Shown here: positions 46,659-59,500 of the stretch, piece by piece | Layout: each line of letters starts with the position of its first letter | Numbering within the stretch: position 1 is the stretch's first letter | From: Datisca glomerata | Lineage: Eukaryota > Streptophyta > Magnoliopsida > Cucurbitales > Datiscaceae | DNA length: 64,000 nt | Assembly: GCA_003255025.1 (NCBI GenBank) | Contig: QANY01005277.1 | Coordinates: 1,270,858 to 1,334,857, forward strand | Reading direction: 5' to 3' | Position numbers and translations under genes: made by a program | Notes under the pieces: generated by a model | Databases searched by the model: none | What the model saw: the letters and a program-made list of their open reading frames with translations, nothing else | What the model was told of the DNA's origin: nothing

Positions 46659-47600
46659 ATGTAAAGGATATTTTTCATTAACCAAGGATCAAAGGGAAAG
46701 AATATCAATAACGATTGATTTATTAAAAGTATTAATATGAGAGAGGGGGAGGAGTAAATGCTTTGAGTTATGTTTTTTATTGAATCCGTTATTTTCATTT
46801 AATACATTGATCTTATAAGGCTTCCCAAATAACATGATTTGATTAAAATAAAAATATAAATGGAGGCACTCATTATGCCTAGGGATTACATTCGTTCATG
46901 AAAATCACTCTGCTAGGTATGGGCCTATTTCCCTTTCTCGTTTCCCATCTGTCTCGCTTAGCCGTTAATCAGTCACAACCACTTGATAATTTCTTATAGT
47001 TTCGAGCCAATCAGTCACACCCACTTGATGACCTAACAATTTATCTTATCTGAATCATTCAGCTGACTCAATCAATCACAGCCTTTTGATTGTCATTGCT
47101 GATCTCTTTCATCTGTTTCTGATCTTCTTCTTTTCCTATTCTTGCTCAGTTTGGCAAGTACCTTTCCCGCTCCGGAGTCGCGGGTCCCTCGTCAGTCTTT
47201 TTCTATTCTCGAATGTGCAGGTCCTCTATCAGCTTTTTCCCGTTGATCGGTCTGCTTTTCTCGTTCTGATGAGGTTTCCCGCTTTTGTGCTCTTTTTTGT
47301 TAATCGAGTTCCTTCCCGTTTAGGGTTCCTTCATGTTTGGAGTTCCTTCCCGTTTAGAGATCTTTCTTGTTTTATAGTTCCTTCCCTTTTAGAGTTCCTT
47401 CTTGTTTAGAGCCCCTTCTTGTTTAGAGTTCATTCATGTTTAGAGCTTCTTCCTGTTTAGAGTTCCCGTCCGCATTTTTCGTTTACCTCATGATCTGTTT
47501 GTGTCACTTTTATTTTTCCGTCTAGCCCATAATCTTTTCATGTTCATGGTCCACGCGTCCCCTCAGGATTCGTTCTTTTTGTACGCATGTCTTAGATGGG
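46659..47600 (-). mobile_element. Putative 5' LTR of the Tat-type element
   Basis: The segment directly beyond the primer region must begin the LTR. The far boundary is uncertain and is placed where the sequence becomes strongly AT-rich. It contains a minisatellite of about 19 bp at 47305-47468. Confidence 0.4.
47305..47468. repeat. About 19-bp minisatellite, 8-9 units
   Basis: Repeats of GAGTTCCTTCCCGTTTA with variants (TTCTTGTTTAGAG, TTCATGTTTAGAG). It lies inside the putative LTR; no coding meaning. Confidence 0.85.
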
Positions 47601-49051
47601 TTTTTCCCCACTTCAATTCTTGTATTGCTTTTATGAATAATTTTTCACCATCAAATTATTGATAATGTTTTAATGATCAAGTAATGTTCAATATTTTCTA
47701 GGTTAATTTAAAATTTTATTTTAATGAGTGATAAAATATCAAGTTATTTTGTGTTTTATTTTTAAGTTGATTATAGTTTTTCATGTATTGTAAATTTAAT
47801 TTTTTTTTTGTTTGTGAATATTTGGTAATTATATTTATGTAACATATTGATTATAGAACATATAAAATATAGCATAAATAAAATTTTTAAAAATGTGTTA
47901 TAATTGAATTATATTTTAAATTTTCTTATTTAAGTTTTATAGAGATAATTTACTTTTCTTTTATATTAAAATTTTTTTTGAACAAAGTAGAGTTTGTTGA
48001 TACAACTTCTTAAATAAATTGCTACAATTCATTCAAAGTTATTAACAAATTAGCTTAAAATATTTATTAATTACCTTTTTCCAAATTCATTAAATAGATG
48101 AATGAATTTAAAAATTAATGTCTATTTGATCAATTTATTATAATTTTAGATATAACAAATTATTAAATGACACATGCAATTTATAAGATTATTTTGGGTA
48201 ATGTGAATCAATAATAAATGGATAAAATTGTATAAAAATGATTTGCATCTCCTTCTCACTTTTAATATATTGTTGAAAAAAATTAGGAAGAAAATAAAGA
48301 GAAAATTAACAACAAGAGGAACAAAATTAATTAATTAATGAACCAGTAAAATAAATTAGTTTATATAAAAAAAACATAGTAGATTTTTTCCAGTAACAAA
48401 AAAGGAAAAGAACTATTTTTTGGGATAAATAAAGAAAAATAAGTTTGTTTATATGAATATTGACATTATTAATATAATGTGTCAAGTTTAGATTTGTTTT
48501 GACTGATAACGTGCCTGGTGACTCGTGAACACGTAGACTTATTAATTTTTGTTTTTCCAAAGTATAAAAAAAAATTAGGATAGAGATCTGAAATTGGATT
48601 CTCTCTTTAAAAAAATCTGAGTACCTATTGTTTTTTTTATTTTAATAGTCACCTTATCAGATCCCTCTTGCATCAGGACCATTCATTTAATTTTAAAAAA
48701 ACTATCCAATTCTGATTTACAAAATTAAAAAAAACAAGAACATTAATTTAATTTTATATTTTTTGTTTTTGGTTATACTTTAATCAGAGGAATGAATCTC
48801 ATAAAATATTTTTTAAGACATTTCACTCGTGAACTGGTGCTCACATAAAAAGATGATAGTCTTTAAAGATACAACCCTCATCTTCGTGAGATAAAAAACA
48901 TTGTAATAGCCTTACACTCAAACAAATTTTGAACGTAGAATTAAAAAATAATATTGAAAAAAAATTATACTCAGGATATCCACATTACAAAAAAACATGG
49001 ATAAGATCAGAGACTGCGATTGAAAGAAGGGACATCGAATATTAGGGTTGC

Positions 49052-49153
49052 TTGTTTGGTATTATTGTCCTTCAAATAATATATATATAATATCACGTGT
49101 AATTGTTTGGTATTATTGTCCTTCAAATAATATATATATAATATCACGTGTAA
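49052..49153. repeat. Perfect 51-bp tandem duplication containing CACGTG
   Basis: 49052-49102 and 49103-49153 are identical. Each contains CAAATAATATATATATAATA followed by TCACGTGTAA, so the G-box core CACGTG is present twice, 51 bp apart. No gene follows downstream that I can recognise. Confidence 0.9.
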
Positions 49154-50240
49154 AATATGTAGTAGTAATTTATGTCAATGTCTCTATCTTATCTCAACTA
49201 CCATACATGGTCTACATGATTGAAAATTATAAGGCTTGTACTCGTATGTACATTTGTATATAAATGAGTTATATAGAAAATGTACTTCATTCGCTATGGC
49301 TCAAAAATCATTTTGTTCTCTAAAAATTCTTTTGATATCTGCTTCTAAACATCTTCTCACAGTTCAATGATGGCCTCTCTTCAAAATTCCTATCTTATTT
49401 TATTTGATAAAAAATTAGCTGCTAATTATACAAAAAAAACTGCTAATTCTACCCATAATTCAAGTATTACCAACTACAAAATGTGAGTTTTAGTTAATTA
49501 ACATAATTATAGTATATGATTAGATTTTTATCAAACTTTTCAAAACATTATATTTTTATCAAGTTTTCTAAATTTTCAGAATTTTTAAATTTAGATACCA
49601 TAAATTTCACTCGTCATATATTTAAAATCATTAATGAAAAATTCTAACAAATAAGAAATTTACATCCCATAAATTATAAATTTAAAAAAAATCATTTCTT
49701 CTAATTAATCTCTTAATTAATATAATTCGATATATTCAAATCTCTCTCTCAAAATCGATGCAATACAAAAAATGTACAAAATAATAAGTGAGTATTTTCA
49801 TCTGAGTTCTTCTCTATCAATTACTCTCTCTCTCTCATCTCTATATCAAAATCGATCCAAACATCATATACTTTTAATTTTTTTCTATTTTAAAAAGATA
49901 AGATTTATTATTTTTAAATGAGAAAGAATTTTTTTATTTTTTTGAGTTTTTGGCAGTTTTTACTTCCTTTACTATATTTATGGAATGAAAAACTTCCATA
50001 CATATTTTTCATGATTTTATTCTTCATAAACGGGTTTACATTTTTGGGTGTTAATAGAAATTGACACTTAAAATATGTATACTTAATACATAATGACATT
50101 AAACTCATGTTAATTGATATTCACATGGATAAAATTTACATCGTTCAACAAAATATTTTAATCAATGTAATGTTCACATTGGCGTCAATAATATATATTG
50201 TAAACATGTAAGCACATTATATTCATGTTAATACATATAT

Positions 50241-50248
<8 letters not shown>

Positions 50249-50271
<23 letters not shown>
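50249..50271. repeat. (AT)n microsatellite at an ambiguous base
   Basis: Uninterrupted AT repeat ending at an N (50272). Its length is likely unreliable in the assembly. Confidence 0.9.
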
Positions 50272-53200
50272 NTTAATACACATTGACACTCAAACCAATT
50301 CAATGTTAATTACAATTCATGTCATTAACTTGTTAATATATATTAACATTGCTCGATTAATTCATGGATAGGGTCCTTCATGTGGTTTGTCTGCTTTTTC
50401 TGAAGTTCCTTCCCTATGGTTGTCCATTGATGTAATTCATAATAGAAATTCTGTTTTAATTAAGTTTGGCAATCCAAAAAAAAAAAACAGGGGATGAGAA
50501 TGTTAAAAAAGATCAATACGCATTTATATCAACTTCATTACCATTAAGTATTTGTCCACACACTATAGAGGAGGTGGGCAGAATCAGTTTTCCTTTTAAA
50601 TGAAATCAGTGATTGACTAATGGTGGTGTCGGAAAAGATTTGCTAATGGCGAATGAGTTCTTTCGGGTTCGATAATAACGAATGAAATTTGGTAGTGCCG
50701 AAAAAGATTCGTTATCATCAAATGAGTTTTTTTTTTTAATTTGATAATGGCGGATGAGAGGTTAGGAAGAAAAGACTTGGGATTTTTTTTAGAGAGAAGG
50801 CCATTTTGAAGATTTTTTTTAATTTTAGTTGTTGTCATTTTTGTTTAAGACAGAGTGCAATTTTTTTTAATTAGGAAACATGGTTGTAAAATCGCTGCTC
50901 TTATGGGTTATAATTTAATATATTAGTATTTAATAACGTGAAATAATTATAAATCTTGTTGTCAATTTCAAAGTAAGGGTAAATAAGTTTAATGAATAGA
51001 GGTCTACAGAAAAAAGTTAAAAGTGACATAAATCTAAATAATTGAAAGGTCGACAAAAAAATAATTAAAGTATATAAATTATTATTTACTGTAATTTCTT
51101 TACAAATATTTTACATTCTTTCAGTTAGTTTCTGCAAATGAATGCATGGACCGTTAGCCCATCATGTAAGATATCCGGTCAAGAGTGAGAAGTAGTCAGA
51201 GAGTAGAGAATTTTGATAAAAAAATTCAAGCATATAAACCATTTTTATGGTACTAAATTAGAAAATACTTAAAAATATATAATAGTAAATAAATAGTTCT
51301 TTTTTAATTGGTGTGATTTAAAAAATTATTAATTGTCTAAAATATTATTATCTTATCAATTATCAATTTATTTTATTTAATGGTGGAATTTGTTGATATG
51401 CCTCGATTTTTGAGATTTTTGAGAAAATTTTGTTTGTGATTTCAATTCAATTTTTTTCCAAAAATTCTCTCCTAATTTTTATGCCTAATTTTTCTTTTAC
51501 ATATTCTTTAATATTTTTTTTTTCAATTCTGTACTTGGCTCTAAATTACCTATTAAAAAGTAATAGTTAAGATACGTTTTAAAAAAATTAGGATGTTATA
51601 TTTTATTCATAAAATTAATTTAGTCGTGTAAATTTATAATTCACAATTAAAATATGACTTTTAAAAATAATATTTGAAATTTTTGTAGATATTTCATTTA
51701 TTTAATTATCTTTTAAAAATCATCTTTCAAATATTTTATAAATTTAGGAGTAGTTATAGGAATTATTGGTGATTGCATATTTTAAAATTAATTTTAAATA
51801 TTTGATTTGTTGATATTAATCCCTAAATTAAAAAAAATTGAATATAAACATGAGATAAGGGCATTATAGACAAATCATAAAAGTTCACAACTAAATTAAC
51901 TAAAAATTGTCATTTACTTACTTTAATTTCTATTAGGTCAATTTCTAACTTATTACTATAAAAGTGAATTACCTATGTCATTTTCCCGAATTTTGATAGG
52001 GAAATTCTCCTCTTTATTCAACAATGATAGGGAAAGATGGGTTATAAGGTTGATGTTAAGTAAATGATTGTTCAGGACTTTGTTTTGTAAAAATGCTCAT
52101 ATTTTCTAAATTCATATTTAAGATCGTTGGTGGTTTAATGTGAGTTACTAATTTATTCACATCAGCCAAGTCTTTTTCAGTTATTTTTGTTAGTTTTTAA
52201 TTGTATGGTCATTTACTTAACTCTCCCTTAAAAATCGGTCATTCATATAGTTTTTCCAATTCTATACCCTCAAATCTCTCCATGCACTCATTTTCTAATA
52301 GACTCCTATTCAAGTATAAAATTCTTATAAATTTCTCTATACACCTTGTTATATTTTTATTGTACCCTACTTATGTACATGATTTTCATTCATTCTCTTC
52401 ATACACAATACACAACCTTTTTCTTTCTTACAAAATTTAGGATATACTAGTCCATTTATGCGTGTGTTGCACGTATTCGATGAAAATAATGTTCAACTAT
52501 ATCAATAAATATTTTTTCAATTTAAAGAAAATTTGTGAATAATCGGATACCTATAATGAGTATAATAGCTATATGAGTAGTTATTAGTATAGAGAATCAT
52601 TTTTAGTCTCATTTAGCAAAAATATTTAATTCCGCAATTAAAACATCGTGTGAATTCGACCATATACTTGTTGTTTAGGAAGAAATCATGGTTAAAGTTA
52701 AAAGGAATTCTTGTTAAGTAACAATGTTAATAGGTATTATGAAGTTAACTCGATAAATCATAAATCACAGAAAATATAAAACTAACATATGAAATAAAAT
52801 ATTACCATACTATTATATATTAATTCATTTTGAATATATTAACGTGTCATCATATAATCAAAATATGATTTTAAGTTTCTTTAATATTCTTACTTAAATA
52901 AAAACAGAAAGAGATATAAATGAGAGACTGTTTACCTTTGTAATTACATGGGCGAGCTTCTATGGTTTTTCCTTTTATGATCTAGTCATCAAAATACTTG
53001 TTTTCTCTTTGAATCAAGTTAGTCACACTAAGTCAATATTGAGCTGAATAACATAAGTCCGATAGAATCCGTATACCACATACCATTGCAAACAAGAAGT
53101 ATGAGGATATGTGTGTACGAGACGAAAATAGTTGCATACAAAAATCTGTATAATCTCATTTTGAAAGTCTAAACGTGAGAGCCTAGGAAAGGGAAACAGT

Positions 53201-53990
53201 GAAAATGTATTTTGGACTCAAGTATTCTGGAATGATTCATGAGTATATAAATTAAATTAAAATCAAGTGCACTATAAAAGAAGTGAGTAACTCTAATCAA
53301 TTCCAAAGCAATCTCATTAAATTGATGACTACAATTATCTATACACGTTTTGCTAAGACATATTGACTTTATACTATCAAACGAAAACCTCAAATATAAG
53401 TATAGTAACTTAAATTTTAGTATGAATATTAGATATAAACAATAAACTATGTGATCGGTGAAAAAAAATTAATAAAGAAATGAGCAACATGATCAATTTT
53501 GTGAAAAGTGCAAGAACCATTCAAAGGTTTTTTTTTTTACATATTTTTACCTTTCTAAAATAATTTATGATCCTTGATTAAATAAATTTATGAGACTTTG
53601 ACACTTAAATAAATTGATTTAAGCCTATACAAATAGTCCCTATCACATGAATTTATATCATATTTCAAAAGTCATTTTTGTCTACTATATTTAAAAAAAA
53701 TTCAAAAATCACTTTTTAAATGACACATTTTTACACACTTATATTTTATATTTGATGGATGAATAGAAATGTAATATTTATTTTTTAATGACAATTTAGA
53801 ATTATTAAAATAAAGGCGGAAGAATTTTTCTTAAAATAACTCTATTTTACTTGCACCTTTAATATATTCTAGATTCTTTTACACTAGACATTGTCTTCTC
53901 ACAATAAAGTGGGCTTCATTCCATTGAAACCAAATCCAAAAACTTTTTCAGTTATGATTTCGATCAATAACAACTCCCCCACCACTCAAC

Positions 53991-54915
53991 CGGTCTTTAG
54001 TAGAATAAATAAAGGACGTTTGGTATGGGTATTCTTATTCTATAAATAATTAGCATTAATAATCTCTACATGATAAAACTTATAAATGTGACCCATCTAT
54101 TAAATAATCACCGATTAAAATTGGAAATTCTACAAATTCCCTTTTTCGTACATAACAAAATCAGTTGTCTCACCATCACTCTCACACACGATCGAACACT
54201 CCACTGCACGAACTCACTCCAATCTCCGAGCAACAGAGACATAGAGAGAAACCACCAAGACAATGAGTGCAACCACTAAGACAAGGAGAGTAGTCATCGA
54301 GCCACTGTAAATCATGCATTTGTTGTTCCCAACCACCGAGGGCATCCACCAAAAGAGCAAGAGCAGCCGCCGAGAAACCCTTCCAAACACGAAAAACCTA
54401 TCTACAATCAAAATCACCAAAATTTCTCACTAGATTTCTTCAATAGCTTGCCTCTGAAAATATGTTTTCAAGAAATTTCTCTTGTTCTCCATAGATTTTC
54501 ACAGTGTTTGTCACCAAGTAACAAAATAATAATTGATTCTTTTTTTTAATTTGTTTCGGTTCATCAGAAGTTCTGCTAGCTCTGTTTAGGCTGTTGAGAA
54601 AATTACATGTTGATGTTTGAATGTATTACTATTTGTTATAGTCTCTCACTTTAGGGTTGTTCAATGTTTAATTATTTGATGAGAATAAATTTGTTTTCAT
54701 ATATATCGCTGCTAAATTTGTTAATTATTTGAACATGGCTTGTCTCCATCTTGATGTATGATGTGCAAGAAAAGCAGCAAAGATATGCATCATCGTTTCT
54801 TCAATCCTGCATTTGTTTTGATTTTTGGTTTCGGTTGATGTCGACACGTATGATAACAATTCTAAATTAACCTTTACTATAAGTAAGACATTCATCTTTG
54901 AGTATCGTGTATCCA
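53991..54915. other. No gene recognised
   Basis: The portion at 54170-54440 is richer in C and G with GACATAGAGAGAAACCACC-type text resembling a plant 5' leader, perhaps of a transposon gene. No protein could be matched. Confidence 0.4.
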
Positions 54916-55795
54916 TTTTATATAAAGTTTTGTGTTTTTATGTTTAAATCATGATATTTGTGAAGTAATAATTATGTAGTATATGCATATAATGGGGTAA
55001 AAATCATGTTGACAGATGGTAAAAATAATGTTTATAGCACTCTTAAGAATAGTTGTAGACATCAGATTTGCATTATGTCTTAAACTCACCACAGTCCACC
55101 TCTGAGTTTCAATTGTTACTCTATTTATTATATCTTTTAAGGAATAAATTTAGATTTTTTGGGTTTTTCAAATGTTGTATGTTTACTGGTTATGCTTATT
55201 CCTTATGTGACTAGAATTTTTTAATTCATATAATCTCGTAATATGTGTCAAATTTTAGTATAGCATGGCTGTTTTATATAATGTTTTGTGGTTTTATGTT
55301 TAAAACCTGATATTTATGAAGTAATAGTCATGTAGTGCATGCATATAATGGGGTAAAATAATTTTAAGAGATGGTAAAAATAATATTTACAGTACACTTA
55401 AGAATACATATAGACATCAGATTTGCATTATGTCTTAAAATCACTACAGTCCACCTCTGAGTTTCAATTACTACTCTATTTATTATGTCTTTTAAGGAAT
55501 AAATTACTATTTTTTGGGTTTCTTAAAATTGTATGTTTGCTGGTTATGCTTATTCCTTATGTGACTAAAATTCTCTAAATCCTATCATCTTGCAATATGT
55601 GTCAAATTTCAATACAATGTAGTTGTTTTATATAGGTTTTTTTTGTGTTTTTATGTTTAAATCCTGGTATTTGTGAATTAATAATCATGTAGTGCATGCA
55701 TAGAATGGGGTAAACATGATGTTAACAGATAGTAAACATGATATTTATAGTACTATTAAGATACTTGTAGACATCATATTTGAATTTTAAGGATT
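54916..55795. repeat. About 355-bp tandem repeat, 2.5 copies
   Basis: TTTTATATA followed by GTTTAAAnCnTGATATTTGTG starts copies at 54916, 55272 and 55626 (periods 356 and 354). Copies share GCATATAATGGGGTAAAA, GTAGACATCA.ATTTG, CAGTCCACCTCTGAGTTTCA and GGTTATGCTTATTCCTTATG. The third copy ends near 55795. Copies are roughly 85% alike by eye. Confidence 0.9.
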
Positions 55796-56814
55796 CTCCC
55801 TTGAGTTTTAAACAAATTTATAGCTTATTTTTTATTAATGATATAAATCATGAACGCAATTAGAAAATTCAGCAATGGGAACTCAAATAGGATCAAAGAA
55901 AAAAGTTTCAAAGAAAAATTCCAAGGAAAACAAAGAAAACAAGAGAAAATCCATCATCATCTTTAGAAAAGATGGAGAAAAGATGACAATGTAAGTATAT
56001 AGGATTTAAAGTTAGCCACAAGGTAGTTTGATGGAAAGGATGTAAACGTGATAATATGGCTACATGACTTGTAAACATTAAGTTTGCATTCTATATAAAC
56101 TTATTTTACTTAACATTTCTTATAAATTTTTAAATTTTATAGCCGGAAAAAATCCATAAAAAAGAAGATGTAACTTAAGGTTACAAATTAATGTCACATC
56201 TTCAAAATCAAATGGGAAAAATATCAAAAGAAACTACACTCCAGATATCAGACCCTGAGAAAGGATCATCTGAGGCTTTTTTTGAATAGTATAATTAAGG
56301 ACAACATAAGCAATGAGGTAATACTAGTAGATTAAAATACTTGTTTACTAATACAAAAATTGTATATTTGTTTTATGTATATTACTAAATATCCTTGTTT
56401 CATTGGGTTGAAAGTAAAAATCTTGAATAAGGAAGCCATGAAGAATCTGATAAAATTGAACAAGAAAGCCAACGTATAGGAGAGCAAAAGCCAATACTTA
56501 CACAAAATGAGAATACTAGAATTAAAAATGTTCCACTTCACTAAAAGTAAAATACCATTCTTCTCATTCTTCTTCTTCAACGAAAGAAGACTGGTACCAA
56601 TTCTTCTCTTATGAACAACCCCAACTTCCTCAGCAACAGCCCCAACTTTATGAACATCTATAAAATTCTTTCAAAATGGTTGTTGCTCTTCTTAGTTAGT
56701 TGGGTTCAAAGTCAAAAAAACCTTCAACTACAAATTAACATAATAAACATGTCATTATCTGTTGAAGATGCATATATAAAGTAAGTTTCATGATTTATTT
56801 AAAAAAAGCACTTA
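55796..56814. other. No gene recognised; probably part of a decayed MULE
   Basis: Contains short Lys-rich frames and a CTTCTTCTTC-type stretch near 56560 but no recognised domain. It lies next to the DUF1985-type pseudogene and the palindrome array, so it may belong to the same element. Confidence 0.35.
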
Positions 56815-57130
56815 AGCCTTTCAAGTAGTTACATGTTTTGACTTCCAAAGTCAAAATCACTACTTGAAGGGTTCAAGTAGTGAAAAATCACTACTTGAAA
56901 GGTTTGAGTAGTGAAAAATCACTACTTGAAGGGTTTGAGTAGTCAGATACAACTACTTGAACCCTTCAAGTAGTTACATGTTTTGACTTTCTGAGTCGAA
57001 ATCACTACTTGAAGGGTTCAAGTAGTCAGATACAACTAGTTGAACCATTCAAGTAGTTACATGTTTTGGCTTCCAGAGTTAAAATCATTACTTGAATGGT
57101 TCAAGTAGTTATATACAACTACTTGACTTG
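56815..57130. repeat. Palindrome array, second locus, left part
   Basis: Units with arms ACTACTTGAA/TTCAAGTAGT and a GGG or CCC loop, the same motif as at 6919-7541. The spacers are themselves palindromic: TTTTGACTT-CCA-AAGTCAAAA and variants (TTTTGACTTTCTGAGTCGAAA). Spacing is irregular, with TTACATG at 56830, 56974 and 57057. Confidence 0.9.
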
Positions 57131-57169
57131 CGACTACAAAAATGATAAAATAAGAAAATCAAGTGTTCT

Positions 57170-58010
57170 TACCAATTTACGAGCGAAAATATCCTTTTGC
57201 ACTTGTTCACGCGACACAATGGTGTTAGTCATCCAGTTAAGTAATCTTGGAAAATGATTAGTAACCTTTTTTGCATATAGGTTTCCAATTGTGGGGATGA
57301 CCTCATATGCCCAATCATGTATAAATCAATAATAATTATTTTTTACTAATTTTGGAAGCATAAAAAAATAGGGGGAATGAAGATATCTAAAAAGCATATG
57401 GGAAACCCCCAATGCGTATGTATACACAACAATTTTTTTCCCAACCTTCTTCTTTTTATTTTTTTGACTTCCACCCTCTTCCTCATCATTAAATTCTTTG
57501 GGAAGGGCATTTTTCAAAGCCCATATAGTCCTTCCAAAGCAAACCTCCCCTCATGGGTAGTTATTAAATGGTTCAAGTAGTTAGATAAAAATTTTCTTCA
57601 ACCACTTGTTGTTGATGTTGTCATCACTGTTGAAGTACCGATCCCTAATCGTATTAGAGGTAGTCTTGTCGTATGTTCCAAGGTCAGGAGGAGTGCCAAA
57701 GTGAAGGTCAGTTATCAAAGCAAATTCTCTCTTCGAGAACCTTATAACTTTTCCAGCTGTGAGAAAATACATCTCATATTTAACAGTGAAATGCTTTGGC
57801 ATAGCTTCTCTGAGAAGCATGTGAGGATATATGATTCCAGAAAACTGGATACTCCGTATGTCCAGCAAACGACTGAAACATGTATTACTAAACATAATCT
57901 TCTGAGATTCAGTGAGCTTCTCATTCAGTTTCGTAATAGCATTTAGGCTGGAGAGGCGATTCACTTTTTCAGGGATAGGTTCATCATCATTGAAGACTGG
58001 AGCCAGCTGA
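57170..58010 (-). pseudogene. DUF1985-type, MULE-associated protein remnant
   Basis: The minus strand reads MNRLSSLNAITKLNEKL, FSGIIYPHMLLREAMPKHF, then VIRFSKREFALITDLHFG and YFNSDDNINNKWLKKIF. After a stop it continues with PFNNYP-stop-GEVCFGRTIWALKNAL, HMLFRYLHSP, and DWAYEVIPTIGNLYAKKV. FS.REFALITGL and WAYEVIPTLG are hallmarks of DUF1985 proteins, frequently encoded with Ulp1-type MULEs. In-frame stops replace Trp in at least one place. Palindrome arrays lie on both sides and one unit interrupts the frame near 57570. A function is not known for the family. Confidence 0.7.
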
Positions 58011-58082
58011 ATTTTTTAAACCATATCTATTGACGGATGCAAAGATAAAGTTAGTATCATCATTTATTGATACACATAAAAG

Positions 58083-58556
58083 CACTTGATTTCTTACTGG
58101 ATGGTTAGAGTAGTTATATAAAATTATTTAAACCATTTCAAATAGTGAATCAATGACTACTTCAAGGGTTCAAGTAATCATATATTATTATTTGAACTCT
58201 TCAAGTAGTTACTGTTTTGAATTCCAGAATCAAAATCACTACTTGAAGGGTTCAAGTATTCAGATACACTACTTGAACCCTTCAAGCAGTGATTTATTTT
58301 GACTTTCAGATTCAAAATAACTAATTGGGTTAAAGTAGTAAGATACGCTTGTTTTGACTTTCAGCGTCAAAATCACTACTTGAAGGATTCAAGTAGTCAT
58401 ACATACTACTTGAACCCTTCAAGTAGTCACTTATTTTCACTTCTAGAATCAAAAGGACTACTTGAAACTTTTAAGTAGTGAGATAATGTTTTCAAATTTG
58501 CTACTTGAAGGGTTCAAGTAGTCCTAAACAACCACTTGAACCGTTCAAGTAGCCAA
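58083..58556. repeat. Palindrome array, second locus, right part
   Basis: About ten further ACTACTTGAA/TTCAAGTAGT units, some degenerate, with palindromic spacers such as TTTTGACTTTCAGCGTCAAAA and TTTGAATTCCAGAATCAAA. It continues the array at 56815-57130 beyond the pseudogene. Confidence 0.88.
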
Positions 58557-58894
58557 CATATTCAAATGGTTATCACATTCATCTATTAAAAATATCAACC
58601 AATCTAGACATGCAGAAGGTTATAATCATCAAGAGGGAACCTAAACCCTAAAAAAATTCTAGTAAGAAGAATATTGCGTACATGGGTTTCAAATTGACTC
58701 TAAGTCGTTTTATGTGTAAAAAAAGTAATGGGTACCTGGTTTTGTCCGTAGGTGGATTTCGTGCCTGGCTATCGTGCCGGAGTGCTCTAGAAACAGAAGA
58801 AGGAGAAGAACAAGATGAAGATGAAGATGAAGATGACTTGCAGGGATTGTCTTGCCAAAGAAGAAGCATAAGAAAGAGCATATACGAGAATTGA

Positions 58895-59500
58895 GACACT
58901 TCTTGCAACCACACTTTGTTTTTTGCTTCTCCAAGTCACCAAATTTCCCCATACATATGTACAATACCCAGAGGTGGATTTTCTATCAGTGATCAAGCCT
59001 GCCCAATCTGCATCAGTAAATGCTTCAACACTTCTATTGTCTTCCTTTTTGAAAAAAGACCTTTACCTGGACTACTCTTTAGATACCTCAGAATTTGATA
59101 AGCAGCTTCAAGATGTTCTTTATAAGGGCAATGTCAGGACGGGTGTGAGATATATATATAAGCCTCATAACTAATCGTTGGTATTGTTGCACATCCACTA
59201 GTATTCCTTGCTGAATGTCACCAAGTTTCTTGTTCGGATCAATAGGAGTATCCATAGGACAACACTCACTCATTCATGCATCCTTTAGAAGGTCAAGAAT
59301 GTATTTTCGTTGGAAAATGACAATCCCTTTTTAGACCGTGCAACCTCTATAGCTAAGAAATACTTCATTTCACCTAGATCTTTGATTTCAAATTCCTTAG
59401 AGAGCTTATTTTTCATTACCTCTAATTCTTCTAGGTCATCTCTTGTAAGAAGTATATCATCAACATAAATAATTAGAGCTTCAATCTTTCCACTAGTTGA
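58895..59500 (-). pseudogene. Ty1/copia RT-RNase H fragment
   Basis: The minus strand contains ALIIYVDDILLTR with the catalytic YVDD intact, then ELEVMKNKLSKEFEIKDLG, KGIVIFQRKYILDLL, CCPMDTPIDPNKKLGD, YQRLVMRLIYISHTRPDIAL, and FTDADWAGLITDRKSTSGY, RSKKQSVVARS. It breaks off in RNase H near 58895, where an unrelated 250-bp segment begins. Frames are broken at about 59270 and 59090. It is a different family from the element at 26-32 kb. Confidence 0.88.

Larger units (their letters stand above)
41240..46660 (-). mobile_element. Tat-lineage Ty3/gypsy retrotransposon, degenerate
   Basis: Read on the minus strand the order is primer site, gag, protease, RT, RNase H, integrase, which defines Ty3/gypsy. 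The NNEAEYEDLIAGI motif in the RNase H region and the 3' tandem array favour the Tat lineage. Every domain has stops or frameshifts. Two internal tandem duplications are noted separately. Confidence 0.88.
47601..53990. other. AT-rich intergenic DNA, no gene seen
   Basis: More than 6 kb of strongly AT-rich sequence. Frames are short and match nothing I recognise. Local features are a 51-bp duplication (49052-49153), a (TA)n run ending in one N at 50272, and degraded short repeats near 50620-50770. No tRNA or snRNA box structure was noticed. Confidence 0.6.

Noticed and set aside
50617..50838. 73-codon minus-strand frame with repeated NLFRH motif
   Set aside because: The repeated motif comes from a degraded short DNA repeat (GATTCGT/GGCGAATGAG); no protein family.
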